Shown piece after piece: positions 1-6,630 of a stretch of 11,211 nucleotides of DNA. Origin of the DNA: Oscillospiraceae bacterium (GTDB lineage Bacteria > Bacillota > Clostridia > Oscillospirales > Ruminococcaceae). Each line of letters begins with the position of its first letter. The first letter of the stretch is position 1. The notes under the pieces are model-generated. The model saw nothing but the letters and a program-made list of their open reading frames with translations. It was not told where the DNA came from and did not search any database. The DNA lies in assembly GCA_016297675.1 (NCBI GenBank), contig JAEDGE010000061.1, positions 1-11,211 on the forward strand. Reading direction: 5' to 3'. The position numbers and the translations under genes were made by a program.

Positions 1-11
1 CAATAGAGCCT

Positions 12-17
12 ATTATA
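12..17 (-). promoter_or_regulatory. Possible -10 box for a gene beyond the left edge
   Basis: The minus strand reads TATAAT here, 74 bp past the alr stop. The hexamer 17 bp upstream (TCCGTA) is a poor -35. It may be the -10 of a leftward gene outside the window. No intrinsic terminator is visible between alr and this point, so read-through from alr is also possible. Confidence 0.25.
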
Positions 18-90
18 AGAGAAAGCGGATACAATACGGAGAATGAGATGGATAGGGGGATAATCATGTGTGTTCCGTGGATTACCGTTT

Positions 91-1245
91 TTATTTTCCG
101 TTTACAATCACTCTTGGCACACGCTTGGAAATGCCGCAAACCACTTCATAGCCAATGGTTCCATAGAAGGCTGCCAGTTCGTCAGCCGTAAGGGTGGCAT
201 TGCCTTCTGTGCCGAACATCGTCACTTCATCCCCCGGCTGTACGGGTTCTTCCACCTCGGAAATATCCAGCATCAGCTGATCCATGCAGACTCTCCCGAC
301 AATCGGACAGGCAACCCCGTGTACCAGTGCATATGCTTTATTGGAAAGCAGTCTGGCATAGCCGTCTGCATAACCGATGGTCACTGTGGCAATCCGGCTG
401 GTATGCGGAATGGTATAGGTTCTGCCATAGCTGATGCAGTCGCCTTTTTCTGCTTCCTTGATGTGTGAAATAACAGATTTCAGTGTCATGACCGGCTTCA
501 GCGGCAGCGGAACCGGAACCGGATAATTCGGCAGCAGACCATATAGAATAATGCCCACTCTTGCCAGTGTACAGCGAGGGTTCGGGCGGTAAACAGTTGC
601 AGCACTGTTCATAAAGTGCAGATGCGGCAGCTTGTGTCCGTTGTCTGCGAGCAGGTCATAGACAGCCAAAATGCGTCTTTCCTGTTCATCCGTATAGGCG
701 GTATGTTCCGCATCGTTTGGGCAGTCTGCCACGGCAAAGTGTGTGTACAGTCCCTCTATTTTCAACTGTGGCAGGGAGAACAGCGGCAGAATTTCCTCCA
801 CACAAGCCTGTGGGTCATTGCTGCGGAATCCAATTCGTCCCATGCCGGTGTCCAGCTTGATATGGCAGCGAACCGGTTTGGTTCCAGCGTTTGCAGCCAG
901 TGCATGGGCATATTCTGCGGACATGACACCCTGTATAATATTGTTTGCTGTTAATTCTTTTGCCAGTTCCGGCGGCGTATAGCCCAGAATGAAGATTTCA
1001 CTGTCTGGACAATACTGCCGTACCGCCAGTGCCTCTTCCAGATTGGAGACAGCAAACCAGTGAATGCCCATCTGGTGCAGGGCGGTACAGATTCCCTCAT
1101 CTCCGTGCCCATAGGCATCTGCCTTGACAACTGCCATAAAGTCGGTGTGTTCCGGCAGAATCTCTTGAATACAGCGAACGTTGTGTTCCAGTGCGGACAG
1201 GTCAATCTCTGCCCAAGCACGGTGTAATACGGATGATTGTTTCAT
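91..1245 (-). CDS. alr: Alanine racemase
   Basis: PLP-dependent cytosolic enzyme that interconverts L- and D-alanine and supplies D-Ala for peptidoglycan. The 384-residue product matches the family length. Visible landmarks are the N-terminal AEIDLSALEHN strand, the PLP-lysine motif VVKADAYGHG (Lys about residue 41), substrate-side CHIKLDTGMGRIG, the catalytic tyrosine in SYGRTY (about Tyr273, equivalent to Tyr265 of the Geobacillus enzyme), IGYADGY, and GRVCMDQLMLD. The C-terminus has the usual YEVVCGISKRVPR. The frame stays open to 1452, but I chose ATG 1245 because AGAAGGA precedes it at good spacing and homology starts there. A promoter at 1351-1379 would give a leader of about 100 nt. 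The gene is divergent from the YpsA-like gene. No terminator is evident downstream. Confidence 0.97.
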   Translation of the reverse strand: MKQSSVLHRAWAEIDLSALEHNVRCIQEILPEHTDFMAVVKADAYGHGDEGICTALHQMGIHWFAVSNLEEALAVRQYCPDSEIFILGYTPPELAKELTANNIIQGVMSAEYAHALAANAGTKPVRCHIKLDTGMGRIGFRSNDPQACVEEILPLFSLPQLKIEGLYTHFAVADCPNDAEHTAYTDEQERRILAVYDLLADNGHKLPHLHFMNSAATVYRPNPRCTLARVGIILYGLLPNYPVPVPLPLKPVMTLKSVISHIKEAEKGDCISYGRTYTIPHTSRIATVTIGYADGYARLLSNKAYALVHGVACPIVGRVCMDQLMLDISEVEEPVQPGDEVTMFGTEGNATLTADELAAFYGTIGYEVVCGISKRVPRVIVNGK

Positions 1246-1262
1246 GTTGATTCCTTCTTTCA

Positions 1263-1277
1263 GCACAAAGTTTGTGC
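1263..1277 (-). promoter_or_regulatory. Palindrome just upstream of the alr SD
   Basis: Arms GCACAAA and TTTGTGC flank one central base, forming a 15-bp perfect palindrome. On the alr mRNA it lies directly 5' of the SD (AGAAGGA). It could be a short hairpin that tunes translation or a repressor site. Function is inferred only. Confidence 0.35.
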
Positions 1278-1295
1278 GATTTCCAAAAAAATCTC

Positions 1296-1324
1296 TTGTT
1301 CTTTTGTCCAAAACCGAGTATAAT
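1296..1324 (+). promoter_or_regulatory. Sigma-A promoter of the YpsA-like gene
   Basis: TTGTTC, a 17-bp spacer and a perfect TATAAT (1319-1324). The predicted start is near 1331, leaving a leader of about 105 nt before the TTG start. It lies inside the alr leader, so alr transcription runs over it in the opposite direction. Confidence 0.65.
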
Positions 1325-1350
1325 GGGGAATGGACATTTTTTATTTTTCT

Positions 1351-1379
1351 ATTGTACCATAGAATGTGCAATCTGTCTA
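1351..1379 (-). promoter_or_regulatory. Sigma-A promoter of alr
   Basis: On the minus strand TAGACA, a 17-bp spacer and TACAAT. The predicted start is near 1344. The opposite promoter (1296-1324) starts near 1331, so the two divergent transcripts overlap at their 5' ends by about a dozen bases. Confidence 0.6.
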
Positions 1380-1436
1380 TACGCAGGAATTGCCATCTTT
1401 CAAAATATAGGATTCCATCAGACAGGAGGAGTTTCT

Positions 1437-2141
1437 TTGCAGCCGGTTGCATCTATCTTGACAGACGGGTATCCGCAGGATACCGCTTTTTTACAATCTC
1501 TCAGACAGACGGTTTGTTTCAGCGGGCATCGACCAGATGCCTTTCCACAGGGAACGATAGTGGGTTTCCCGATGGTGGATGTATTGAAAACATTGCTTGC
1601 CGGCTGTATTGAACTGGCATTGCAGGATGGATTTCGTTATTTTCTGGACGGACTGGCAGAGGGCGTGGATCTCTGGGCAGCAGAGTATCTGCTCTACCGA
1701 AAACAGCATGGCAATGTACCGATGCATTTGATTGCAGTAGAACCCTGTCTGCACTACTTGGAGAACCGCCGAAGCGGAAAAGCTGAGATGATGCGGTATG
1801 TGGAGCAGACAGATGCTCTGGTCACGATACCAATGCAGGGCAAATACAGTTTTTTGCGGCGGAATGATTATATGATTGCCCATAGTTGGCGTTTGATCTG
1901 TATGATCTGCAAGCCGGAGGGCGGAACAGCCTACACGCTGAAGCAGGCAGTGAAAGAGCGAAAAGAAATTCACTGTATGGATGTCCGTGATCAGAATCTG
2001 CTGTTTCAGTTTGCCATGCAATTTTTAACGGAGGAGCAGGAAATCCCACATACCGCCGCAGAGCGATACACGTATTATCAGCAGTATCCTGAGACACTGT
2101 CTGTTTGCAGAACGCTGTTAAAATCGTATGCGAAGTGGTGA
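1437..2141 (+). CDS. YpsA-like SLOG family protein (DUF1273)
   Basis: A 234-residue cytosolic protein resembling the DUF1273/YpsA branch of the SLOG (Rossmann-like nucleotide-binding) superfamily. Supporting motifs, in order, are CFSGHRP (residues 27-33), DGLAEGVDLWAAE (71-83), IAVEPC (98-103), RNDYMIAHS (141-149) and the phosphate-loop-like GGTAYT (161-166). SLOG proteins are thought to bind nucleotide-derived ligands. B. subtilis YpsA is linked to cell division and stress, but no enzymatic role can be assigned here. The start is TTG 1437, preceded by a strong AGGAGGAG at 1424-1431. The frame is open back to 1272, but that part covers the promoter and shows no homology. The gene stands alone on the plus strand. 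The C-terminal 50 residues or so after the SLOG fold are not recognisable. Confidence 0.85.
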   Translation: MQPVASILTDGYPQDTAFLQSLRQTVCFSGHRPDAFPQGTIVGFPMVDVLKTLLAGCIELALQDGFRYFLDGLAEGVDLWAAEYLLYRKQHGNVPMHLIAVEPCLHYLENRRSGKAEMMRYVEQTDALVTIPMQGKYSFLRRNDYMIAHSWRLICMICKPEGGTAYTLKQAVKERKEIHCMDVRDQNLLFQFAMQFLTEEQEIPHTAAERYTYYQQYPETLSVCRTLLKSYAKW

Positions 2142-2231
2142 CAAAAATAGAATGCCATGTTTCCTATCATACCATAAAACCGCAGAAATTGCAAACAGCA
2201 ATGAGACGCAGAATGTAGAAAGCGTCGTCGA

Positions 2232-2269
2232 ATAAACAAAAAACCGCATGTCTTAACAACATGCGGTTT
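2232..2269 (-). terminator. Intrinsic terminator of rpsT
   Basis: The 10-bp perfect stem AAACCGCATG (2241-2250) pairs with CATGCGGTTT (2260-2269). On the minus strand it is followed by TTTTTTGTTTAT. It lies 35 bp past the rpsT stop. There is no T-tract on the plus side, so it serves rpsT, not the YpsA-like gene. Confidence 0.9.
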
Positions 2270-2304
2270 GTGGCAAAATTGCCCCGTTTTCAGAAAAACG
2301 TGTC

Positions 2305-2565
2305 TTAGTCAGAAGCGTTGAGCTTCTTAGCCAGCTGAGACTTCTTTCGAGCAGCTGCATTCTTGTGCAGCAGACCCTTTGCACAAGCCTGGTCTACCTT
2401 CTTGATGGCAACGCGGATAGCAGCTTCCTTATCAGCGGTGTTTTCTGCACAAGCCAGATCAGCCTTCTTGATCATGGTCTTCAGGTTGGATTTTCTTGCC
2501 TTATTGGCAGCAGCCTTTGTAGCATTGACACGAACTCTCTTCTTAGCGGATTTAATATTTGGCAT
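2305..2565 (-). CDS. rpsT: 30S ribosomal protein S20
   Basis: An 86-residue, highly basic, alanine- and lysine-rich helical protein with the S20 signature start MPNIKSAKKRVRVNATKAA. S20 binds 16S rRNA early in assembly of the small subunit body. The length is typical of the family and the protein is complete, with the conserved HKNAAARKKSQLAKKLN C-terminus. A near-ideal SD (AGGAGGT) precedes ATG 2565. It is a monocistronic unit with a strong promoter (2717-2745), a structured leader of about 145 nt and a canonical terminator. S20 controls its own synthesis in E. coli, so the long leader may be a regulatory target; that is inference. Confidence 0.98.
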   Translation of the reverse strand: MPNIKSAKKRVRVNATKAAANKARKSNLKTMIKKADLACAENTADKEAAIRVAIKKVDQACAKGLLHKNAAARKKSQLAKKLNASD

Positions 2566-2627
2566 AACTTGTTACCTCCTGCTGTAACTTCAAAATTTTC
2601 TGCATATGCGAGTGGGTTTGTCAGCGA

Positions 2628-2654
2628 AAAGCGGAAGTGACACGGTACCGCTTT
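2628..2654 (-). promoter_or_regulatory. Leader hairpin of rpsT, proximal
   Basis: AAAGCGG (2628-2634) pairs with CCGCTTT (2648-2654) around a 13-nt loop, within the rpsT 5' untranslated region. Only four T residues follow on the minus strand, so it is not a standard terminator. It may be a structural element of the leader. Confidence 0.4.
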
Positions 2655-2679
2655 CTTGCAGATGGAACGACCATATGCG

Positions 2680-2703
2680 GATGTCATCGGGTTTTATGAC
2701 ATC
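2680..2703 (-). promoter_or_regulatory. Leader hairpin of rpsT, 5' end
   Basis: The 8-bp perfect stem GATGTCAT (2680-2687) / ATGACATC (2696-2703) encloses an 8-nt loop. It begins within about 10 nt of the predicted transcript start (near 2710). It could be a 5'-end stabilising hairpin, part of a ribosomal-protein-binding leader, or a DNA operator. Confidence 0.4.
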
Positions 2704-2716
2704 ATGACTAACCTTT

Positions 2717-2745
2717 ATTATAACACAGCTTGTTCTAAAATGCAA
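2717..2745 (-). promoter_or_regulatory. Sigma-A promoter of rpsT
   Basis: Minus strand TTGCAT, 17 bp, TATAAT, with an extended -10 (TGT directly before TATAAT). A TGCAATTGCA palindrome (2741-2750) overlaps the -35. The quality fits a strong ribosomal protein promoter. Confidence 0.8.
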
Positions 2746-2805
2746 TTGCAGATTTTGAAAAAAATCGACGAAAATACAGCGTGGAAAGATAGCAGTTTGC
2801 ACAAA

Positions 2806-3420
2806 TTATTGCAGTTGTTGTTTGGTAACGCCTTGGATGCCGGCACGGAATAGATTCGTGGAGAGTGCCGCCATATGTTGAGCGGACTGTTTGCAGTTGT
2901 TTTGTAACCAGATATCTACCATGCCGATGCAGCCGGAGAGGAAAAAGCTGGTGACGTACTCTAAATCCTGTGCATCCAGTTCCTCTTCATTGGAGAGCAT
3001 CCGGAGCTTTTTGATTCCGTTTTCTGCAATCAGGGTTTCCAGTTTCCGCACAAATGCAATATCTCCGTTGGGACTCATCAGAGCACGGCAAAGCGGCTGG
3101 TTTTCAGATAAAACCGTAAAGAAACGTTCCAGTTTTTTTGAAAATTCCTGTAAGGTATGTTCTTTTTCGTCAGTGTCAATAATTGCAAGGAATTGTTCCA
3201 TCAGGTTGTTTTCCGTTTGTTCCAACAGATCGTAAATATCTGTATAGTGCAGGTAGAAGGTGGAGCGGTTAATATCTACCAGGTCGGCAAGTTCCCGTAC
3301 GGAAATATCTTTGACAGGTTTTTGCTGCATGAGCTGGATAAATCCATTGAGAATCATTGCCCGGGTGCGACGGACACGGCGTTCCTGTCTGGAAGGGGCA
3401 GAGGGGATGGTTTGTTGCAT
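2806..3420 (-). CDS. TetR/AcrR family transcriptional regulator
   Basis: A 204-residue DNA-binding regulator. Residues 15-70 form a TetR N-terminal domain with the helix-turn-helix ISVRELADLVDINRSTFYLHY (39-59). The remainder is a helical ligand or dimer domain resembling the TetR_C_7-type C-terminus (FFLSGCIGMVDIWLQNN). TetR proteins normally repress a nearby operon until an effector binds. The best local candidate is the YhgE/Pip gene to the right, a pairing common in Firmicutes, but here it is same-strand and separated by a MITE. ATG 3420 was preferred because AGAAGG sits 7 bp upstream. The frame extends to a TTG at 3453 with no SD. No clear terminator follows the gene. Confidence 0.9.
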   Translation of the reverse strand: MQQTIPSAPSRQERRVRRTRAMILNGFIQLMQQKPVKDISVRELADLVDINRSTFYLHYTDIYDLLEQTENNLMEQFLAIIDTDEKEHTLQEFSKKLERFFTVLSENQPLCRALMSPNGDIAFVRKLETLIAENGIKKLRMLSNEEELDAQDLEYVTSFFLSGCIGMVDIWLQNNCKQSAQHMAALSTNLFRAGIQGVTKQQLQ

Positions 3421-3487
3421 AGGAGATCCTTCTTTCTGCTGCATGGGCAGCAATTTTCGTCAGAATGTTTGATAGGCGTTGTAGATG

Positions 3488-3497
3488 GGGCAAGCCC
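3488..3497. promoter_or_regulatory. Small palindrome downstream of the tetR-like promoter
   Basis: GGGCAAGCCC lies just past the predicted transcript start of the TetR-family gene. It could be an autoregulatory operator, though it is short. The same sequence is not seen at the yhgE promoter. Confidence 0.25.
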
Positions 3498-3507
3498 TTA
3501 TCTTAAA

Positions 3508-3536
3508 ATGATAACAAAAGAAATCGAAATTGTCAA
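3508..3536 (-). promoter_or_regulatory. Sigma-A promoter of the TetR-family gene
   Basis: Minus strand TTGACA (3536-3531), 17 bp, TATCAT with an extended -10 TGT. The predicted start is near 3501, about 80 nt before the ATG. The MITE left end lies only 18 bp upstream of the -35. Confidence 0.8.
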
Positions 3537-3545
3537 TCTATTTTT

Positions 3546-3554
3546 CATCTATAT
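3546..3554. repeat. Target-site duplication, left copy
   Basis: CATCTATAT abuts the left inverted repeat of the element at 3555-3884 and is repeated exactly at 3885-3893, as expected for a 9-bp staggered transposition target. Confidence 0.8.
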
Positions 3555-3884
3555 CACGGAAATCAATTTTCGGATTTCTTAGGGAAACCTTGTCTGAACC
3601 GTCCGGCAGATTCGCTACGCTGTCTGCCTGTGACCGCTGTCCGCCCTGTTCCGTACCGCAATTTGCAGTCTAACGACACGAAATTTCTGCATTTCGTACC
3701 GTTTTGTTTTTTTCAGATGGCGGACAGCGATTTTCTCTTAGATGAAAAAGCGTTCTGATTGCACACGCCGTTAAGGGGAACAGCTTGTTCCCCTTAACAA
3801 TCCCCTTCCGCCAAGCTGAGCCAGCTTGACCGCAGTCGCCTGCGGCGTAAAATTGATACCATCATTTAAAAATTGATTTCCGTG
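3555..3884. mobile_element. Non-coding MITE-like insertion
   Basis: A 330-bp element with perfect 16-bp terminal inverted repeats: CACGGAAATCAATTTT (3555-3570) and its reverse complement (3869-3884). It is flanked on both sides by CATCTATAT. No transposase or other convincing reading frame lies inside. The interior is packed with inverted repeats: GGCAGA/TCTGCC (3605-3610/3623-3628), an 11-bp long-range pair CGCTGTCCGCC/GGCGGACAGCG (3635-3645/3719-3729), ACGAAAT/ATTTCGT (3678-3684/3691-3697), a 13-bp stem with 3-nt loop (3770-3798), CAAGCTG/CAGCTTG (3812-3828) and CCGCAG/CTGCGG (3830-3845). Part of the right terminal repeat (AAAATTGAT) recurs at 3849-3857. The family of the mobilising transposase cannot be told from the window. 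The insertion separates the TetR promoter from the 3' end of yhgE. Confidence 0.8.
3770..3798. repeat. Long perfect stem-loop inside the MITE
   Basis: GTTAAGGGGAACA pairs perfectly over 13 bp with TGTTCCCCTTAAC around the 3-nt loop GCT. There is no T-tract on either side, so it is not an intrinsic terminator. Confidence 0.85.
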
Positions 3885-3893
3885 CATCTATAT
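3885..3893. repeat. Target-site duplication, right copy
   Basis: The second exact copy of CATCTATAT, directly outside the right inverted repeat. Removing the element plus one copy would restore a continuous spacer of about 60 bp between the TetR-family promoter and the hairpin at 3898-3926. Confidence 0.8.
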
Positions 3894-3897
3894 ACAG

Positions 3898-3935
3898 CAG
3901 CAGACGGTAATCATTACCGCCTGCTGTTTTTATAT
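3898..3935 (+). terminator. Terminator-like hairpin downstream of yhgE
   Basis: Stem CAGCAGACGGTAA (3898-3910) / TTACCGCCTGCTG (3914-3926) with a 3-nt loop, followed on the plus strand by TTTTTATAT. On the plus strand one internal A-C mismatch is present. On the minus strand that position is a G-U wobble, so the fold is fully paired, but no U-tract follows. It is 22 bp past the yhgE stop and may act as its 3'-end structure, yet by sequence it is best as a plus-strand terminator. Confidence 0.6.
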
Positions 3936-3948
3936 TTGTTTCCGATTT

Positions 3949-6606
3949 TTACTGAGAAACGGCTTCTTTTTTGGAAGAAATGGCTCTGTTTTTGTTTTCT
4001 TCCGGAAGAGCCTCCAATGTCTGGTCATGTTTCCACTTCCGCTTGTAAGCCGGAATCATCAGCAGTGTGAAGACAACGGTCAATGCGAGCATCACCACAT
4101 AGGTGCTTGTAATGTCACTGCCGGTTGCAATCGCGCTGCGGAAGCCTTGTACCGTATAAGTGAACGGCATAAACGGCTTGATGACTTGGAAGAATTTTGC
4201 GGACAGTTCGGATGGATAGGTGCCGGCACAGCCGCTGAGCTGTAAAACCATGAACACCAGTAGGATAAAGCTGCCGATTTTTCCGCAATACATGTTCAAG
4301 CAGAAAATGATTGCCATATATGCCATAGAGGAAACGCCGGCTACCAGAATGGTTTGCAGGACATTCTGTGGTGCAAAGCCATTGAACAAGTGCAGGAAGA
4401 AGACCATACCGATTGCCTGTGCCCATGATACGAGTAACAGAACTGGCAGGTTTCTGCCCCATGCATGAAGTGCATTTTTGCCTTTGAGTGGGGATTCGTA
4501 TGGATTGAACATGATGCAGTAGGCGAGGCAGGCAACCCAAAGACCCACTGCCATCATGTAAGCTGCCATAGCGTGCCCGTTATTTTCTACATGGCTTGCA
4601 TAGGTTTCTTCGGCATCTACCGGAGAAGCAAACATTTCATAGGTTGCGTTCGTGTTGTTCAGGCTGTTTATTTCTGTAGCGCCGTCCTGTAATGCGGTCC
4701 AGAGCGTACCGGAACCGTCTGTCAGGGTAATCAAACCATCTTTCAGGGTGGCAGAACCATCTGCCAGCTGTACTGCCCCATCCTGCAACGCAGCTGCTCC
4801 GTCCTGTAATGCCTGTGCACCGGAGAGCAGGGCATCATTTTGTGCGGTCAGTTGTCCGGTTCCATCCGCCAGCGTTTCTGCACCGTTTTGCAGTTGGCTG
4901 ACGGCAACGGTCAGGGTCGGCATCTTCTCCACCAATGTGGAGATACCGCCTTCCAGAGCCGCTGCACCGCTCTGCAAACTGCTGCTGTTGCTTTGCAAAG
5001 TACGCAAACCATCGGACAAGGCACTGGCACCGGCAGCAGCGGTTTGCATGCCGTTTGCTAAGTCGGAAGAACCATCCGACAGGGAAACAGTGCCATTTGT
5101 CAAAGCCACCGCCCCCGGCAGAAGTTGGTCATCTACTGCACTCTGTACGGCTTGTAACCCACCGGAAAGAGAGGCGATGGTCTGATCCGCAGCCGGCAGA
5201 GCCGCATCGGCACCAGCTGCCAACTCGCCGACCGCATCTGGAAGCTGTGCGGACGGTTCTAATGCCGTCGCCAGTGCCGTCACATCTGTTTGCAGTTGGC
5301 TTGCTGCACTGGCAAGACTGCTCATCGGTTCAGCGAAACAGCCAAGCAATTCCTGCTGACTGGCAGCGTCCATGCTTTGAAAGGCTTCTGTATTCAGAAT
5401 GGCTTCCTGTGCAGATTGCAGGGAAGCAAGACCGCTGCCCAATGTCTGTAAGTCACCAGCAACAGCCTGCATGGCTTCTGTGGTTGCCGTGCCGCTGTTG
5501 GAAACAGAAGTGTTCAGGGTATCAATTCCCGTTTGCAGCTGTGTCAGAGCAGTACGCAGGGTCTGGATTTGTGCAGCGGTTTCTTCGTTACAGCTTGCGG
5601 AAAGGGTACTGGACAGTTGCGACAATCCCGTTTCCAGTTGTTTGCTGCCGTTGTAAAGCTGCAACGTTCCGTTTTGCAAATTCTGTGAACCGGCGGAAAG
5701 CTGCTGACTGCCGTCGGAGAGTGTCTGTGCACCATCATAGGCACTCGCAACGCCTGCGGTGTAGGCATCCACGCCCTCCTGTAATTGTGAGGCACCGTTT
5801 TGTAGCTGTCCGGCACCGTCTGTTAGCGGCGATACGCCGTCTTGTAATTGCTGCATACCGTCTTTGAGCTGCTTTGCTCCATCATCTACCTGTGAAACAC
5901 CGTCTGTATAGGCGGTTAATCCATCGGTGAGGGTTCCGCAGCCTTCTTCTAAGGTCAGCGTACTTTCTGCGAGCAACTTTAAGTTGTCGCTTAACGTCAC
6001 ACTGCCGTCTTTCAGTTCGGTTGCACCGTCCTGTATTTCTTTTGCACCGTCTGCTGCCGCTTGCATCCCATCTCCCGCTGTACCGATTTGCTCGAATAGC
6101 GTTTCCGTGTATGCCTCTGTGATGGTACTGGAAACCTCTGCCTTGAGCTTCTGCATCGCCGTTTCGCTCATTTTCGAGGCAATATAGTTGGTACCCGGAT
6201 TGGTTTCATAATAGAGGTTGACATTTTGGGGCGTATCATCCAATACGGTTGCTGCATTGGCGGATGTGTTTTCCGGAATCGTAATCGCCATGTAATATGT
6301 TCCATCTTCCAGACCAGCTTGTGCGGTTTTGGCATCGACAAAGGAAAAATCCAGACTGTCGTTGTCTTTCAGGTTTTCCACCAAATCGTCACCAACAGAG
6401 AGCGTCTGATCCTGAAAGGTAACGGATTGATCCTGATTGACGACTGCAACTGGTAACTGATCGACATTGCCGTATGGATCCCACATGGAACCAAGGAACA
6501 GTGTCGTATAAATGGTTGGAATCAATACGATGCATCCTGTTGCAATCGCATTGAAGTGCCGTTTTAGAAAAGACGGCTTTTTTTCTTCTTTTTCTGCATG
6601 TTGCAT
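3949..6606 (-). CDS. YhgE/Pip family membrane protein
   Basis: An 885-residue envelope protein of the YhgE/Pip (phage infection protein) family, related in topology to ABC-2-type permeases and to EsaA of type VII secretion. The N-terminal membrane segment is at about 19-40. The extracellular part follows (DPYGNVDQLPVAVVNQD about 43-59; TYYMAITIPENTS about 103-115). Five C-terminal membrane segments lie at about 680-699, 720-741, 748-773, 778-795 and 836-855, with the conserved PFMPFTYTVQGFR near 827-838. The extracellular region holds two blocks of 7-residue repeats of the form xLxDGAx (about 183-335 and 493-645), probably a long rod. ATG 6606 is preceded by AAAGGGTGG. The transported or bound partner is unknown; the original Pip acts as a phage receptor in lactococci. 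It has its own promoter, and the TetR-family gene downstream may regulate it (inferred from gene pairing). Confidence 0.92.
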   Translation of the reverse strand: MQHAEKEEKKPSFLKRHFNAIATGCIVLIPTIYTTLFLGSMWDPYGNVDQLPVAVVNQDQSVTFQDQTLSVGDDLVENLKDNDSLDFSFVDAKTAQAGLEDGTYYMAITIPENTSANAATVLDDTPQNVNLYYETNPGTNYIASKMSETAMQKLKAEVSSTITEAYTETLFEQIGTAGDGMQAAADGAKEIQDGATELKDGSVTLSDNLKLLAESTLTLEEGCGTLTDGLTAYTDGVSQVDDGAKQLKDGMQQLQDGVSPLTDGAGQLQNGASQLQEGVDAYTAGVASAYDGAQTLSDGSQQLSAGSQNLQNGTLQLYNGSKQLETGLSQLSSTLSASCNEETAAQIQTLRTALTQLQTGIDTLNTSVSNSGTATTEAMQAVAGDLQTLGSGLASLQSAQEAILNTEAFQSMDAASQQELLGCFAEPMSSLASAASQLQTDVTALATALEPSAQLPDAVGELAAGADAALPAADQTIASLSGGLQAVQSAVDDQLLPGAVALTNGTVSLSDGSSDLANGMQTAAAGASALSDGLRTLQSNSSSLQSGAAALEGGISTLVEKMPTLTVAVSQLQNGAETLADGTGQLTAQNDALLSGAQALQDGAAALQDGAVQLADGSATLKDGLITLTDGSGTLWTALQDGATEINSLNNTNATYEMFASPVDAEETYASHVENNGHAMAAYMMAVGLWVACLAYCIMFNPYESPLKGKNALHAWGRNLPVLLLVSWAQAIGMVFFLHLFNGFAPQNVLQTILVAGVSSMAYMAIIFCLNMYCGKIGSFILLVFMVLQLSGCAGTYPSELSAKFFQVIKPFMPFTYTVQGFRSAIATGSDITSTYVVMLALTVVFTLLMIPAYKRKWKHDQTLEALPEENKNRAISSKKEAVSQ
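4672..6060 (-). repeat. Degenerate 21-bp coding repeats in yhgE
   Basis: Two tracts (about 5602-6060 and 4672-5130) encode tandem heptads with the core L-x-D/N-G-A/S and are separated by about 470 bp of less regular sequence. At DNA level, motifs such as rough copies of CCGTCCTGTAA recur with 21-bp spacing. Such tracts favour slippage and length variation. Confidence 0.7.
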
Positions 6607-6630
6607 ACAATTTCCACCCTTTCTCTGAAA

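Noticed and set aside
59..86. Possible alr terminator (GGTAATC/GATTATC)
   Set aside because: The 7-bp stem has a wobble and a long loop, and no T-tract follows on the minus strand.
1272..1436. Upstream extension of the YpsA-like frame
   Set aside because: Covers the promoter and 5' leader, has no SD, and similarity begins only after the TTG at 1437, which has a strong AGGAGGAG.
1246..1452. 69-codon N-terminal extension of alr
   Set aside because: Overlaps both promoters, while ATG 1245 has a good SD and matches the family N-terminus.
3157..3582. 141-codon plus-strand open frame opposite the TetR-family gene
   Set aside because: Antisense to a clear TetR helix-turn-helix coding region; no SD or domain.
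3555..3884. A CRISPR array or riboswitch reading of the repeat-rich spacer
   Set aside because: There are no regularly spaced direct repeats, and no known riboswitch core was recognised. The terminal inverted repeats plus 9-bp duplication explain the block better as a transposable element.
4935..5867. 310-codon plus-strand open frame
   Set aside because: Antisense to the repeat region of yhgE; its length reflects the repetitive coding sequence. It has no SD, no recognisable domain and implausible composition.
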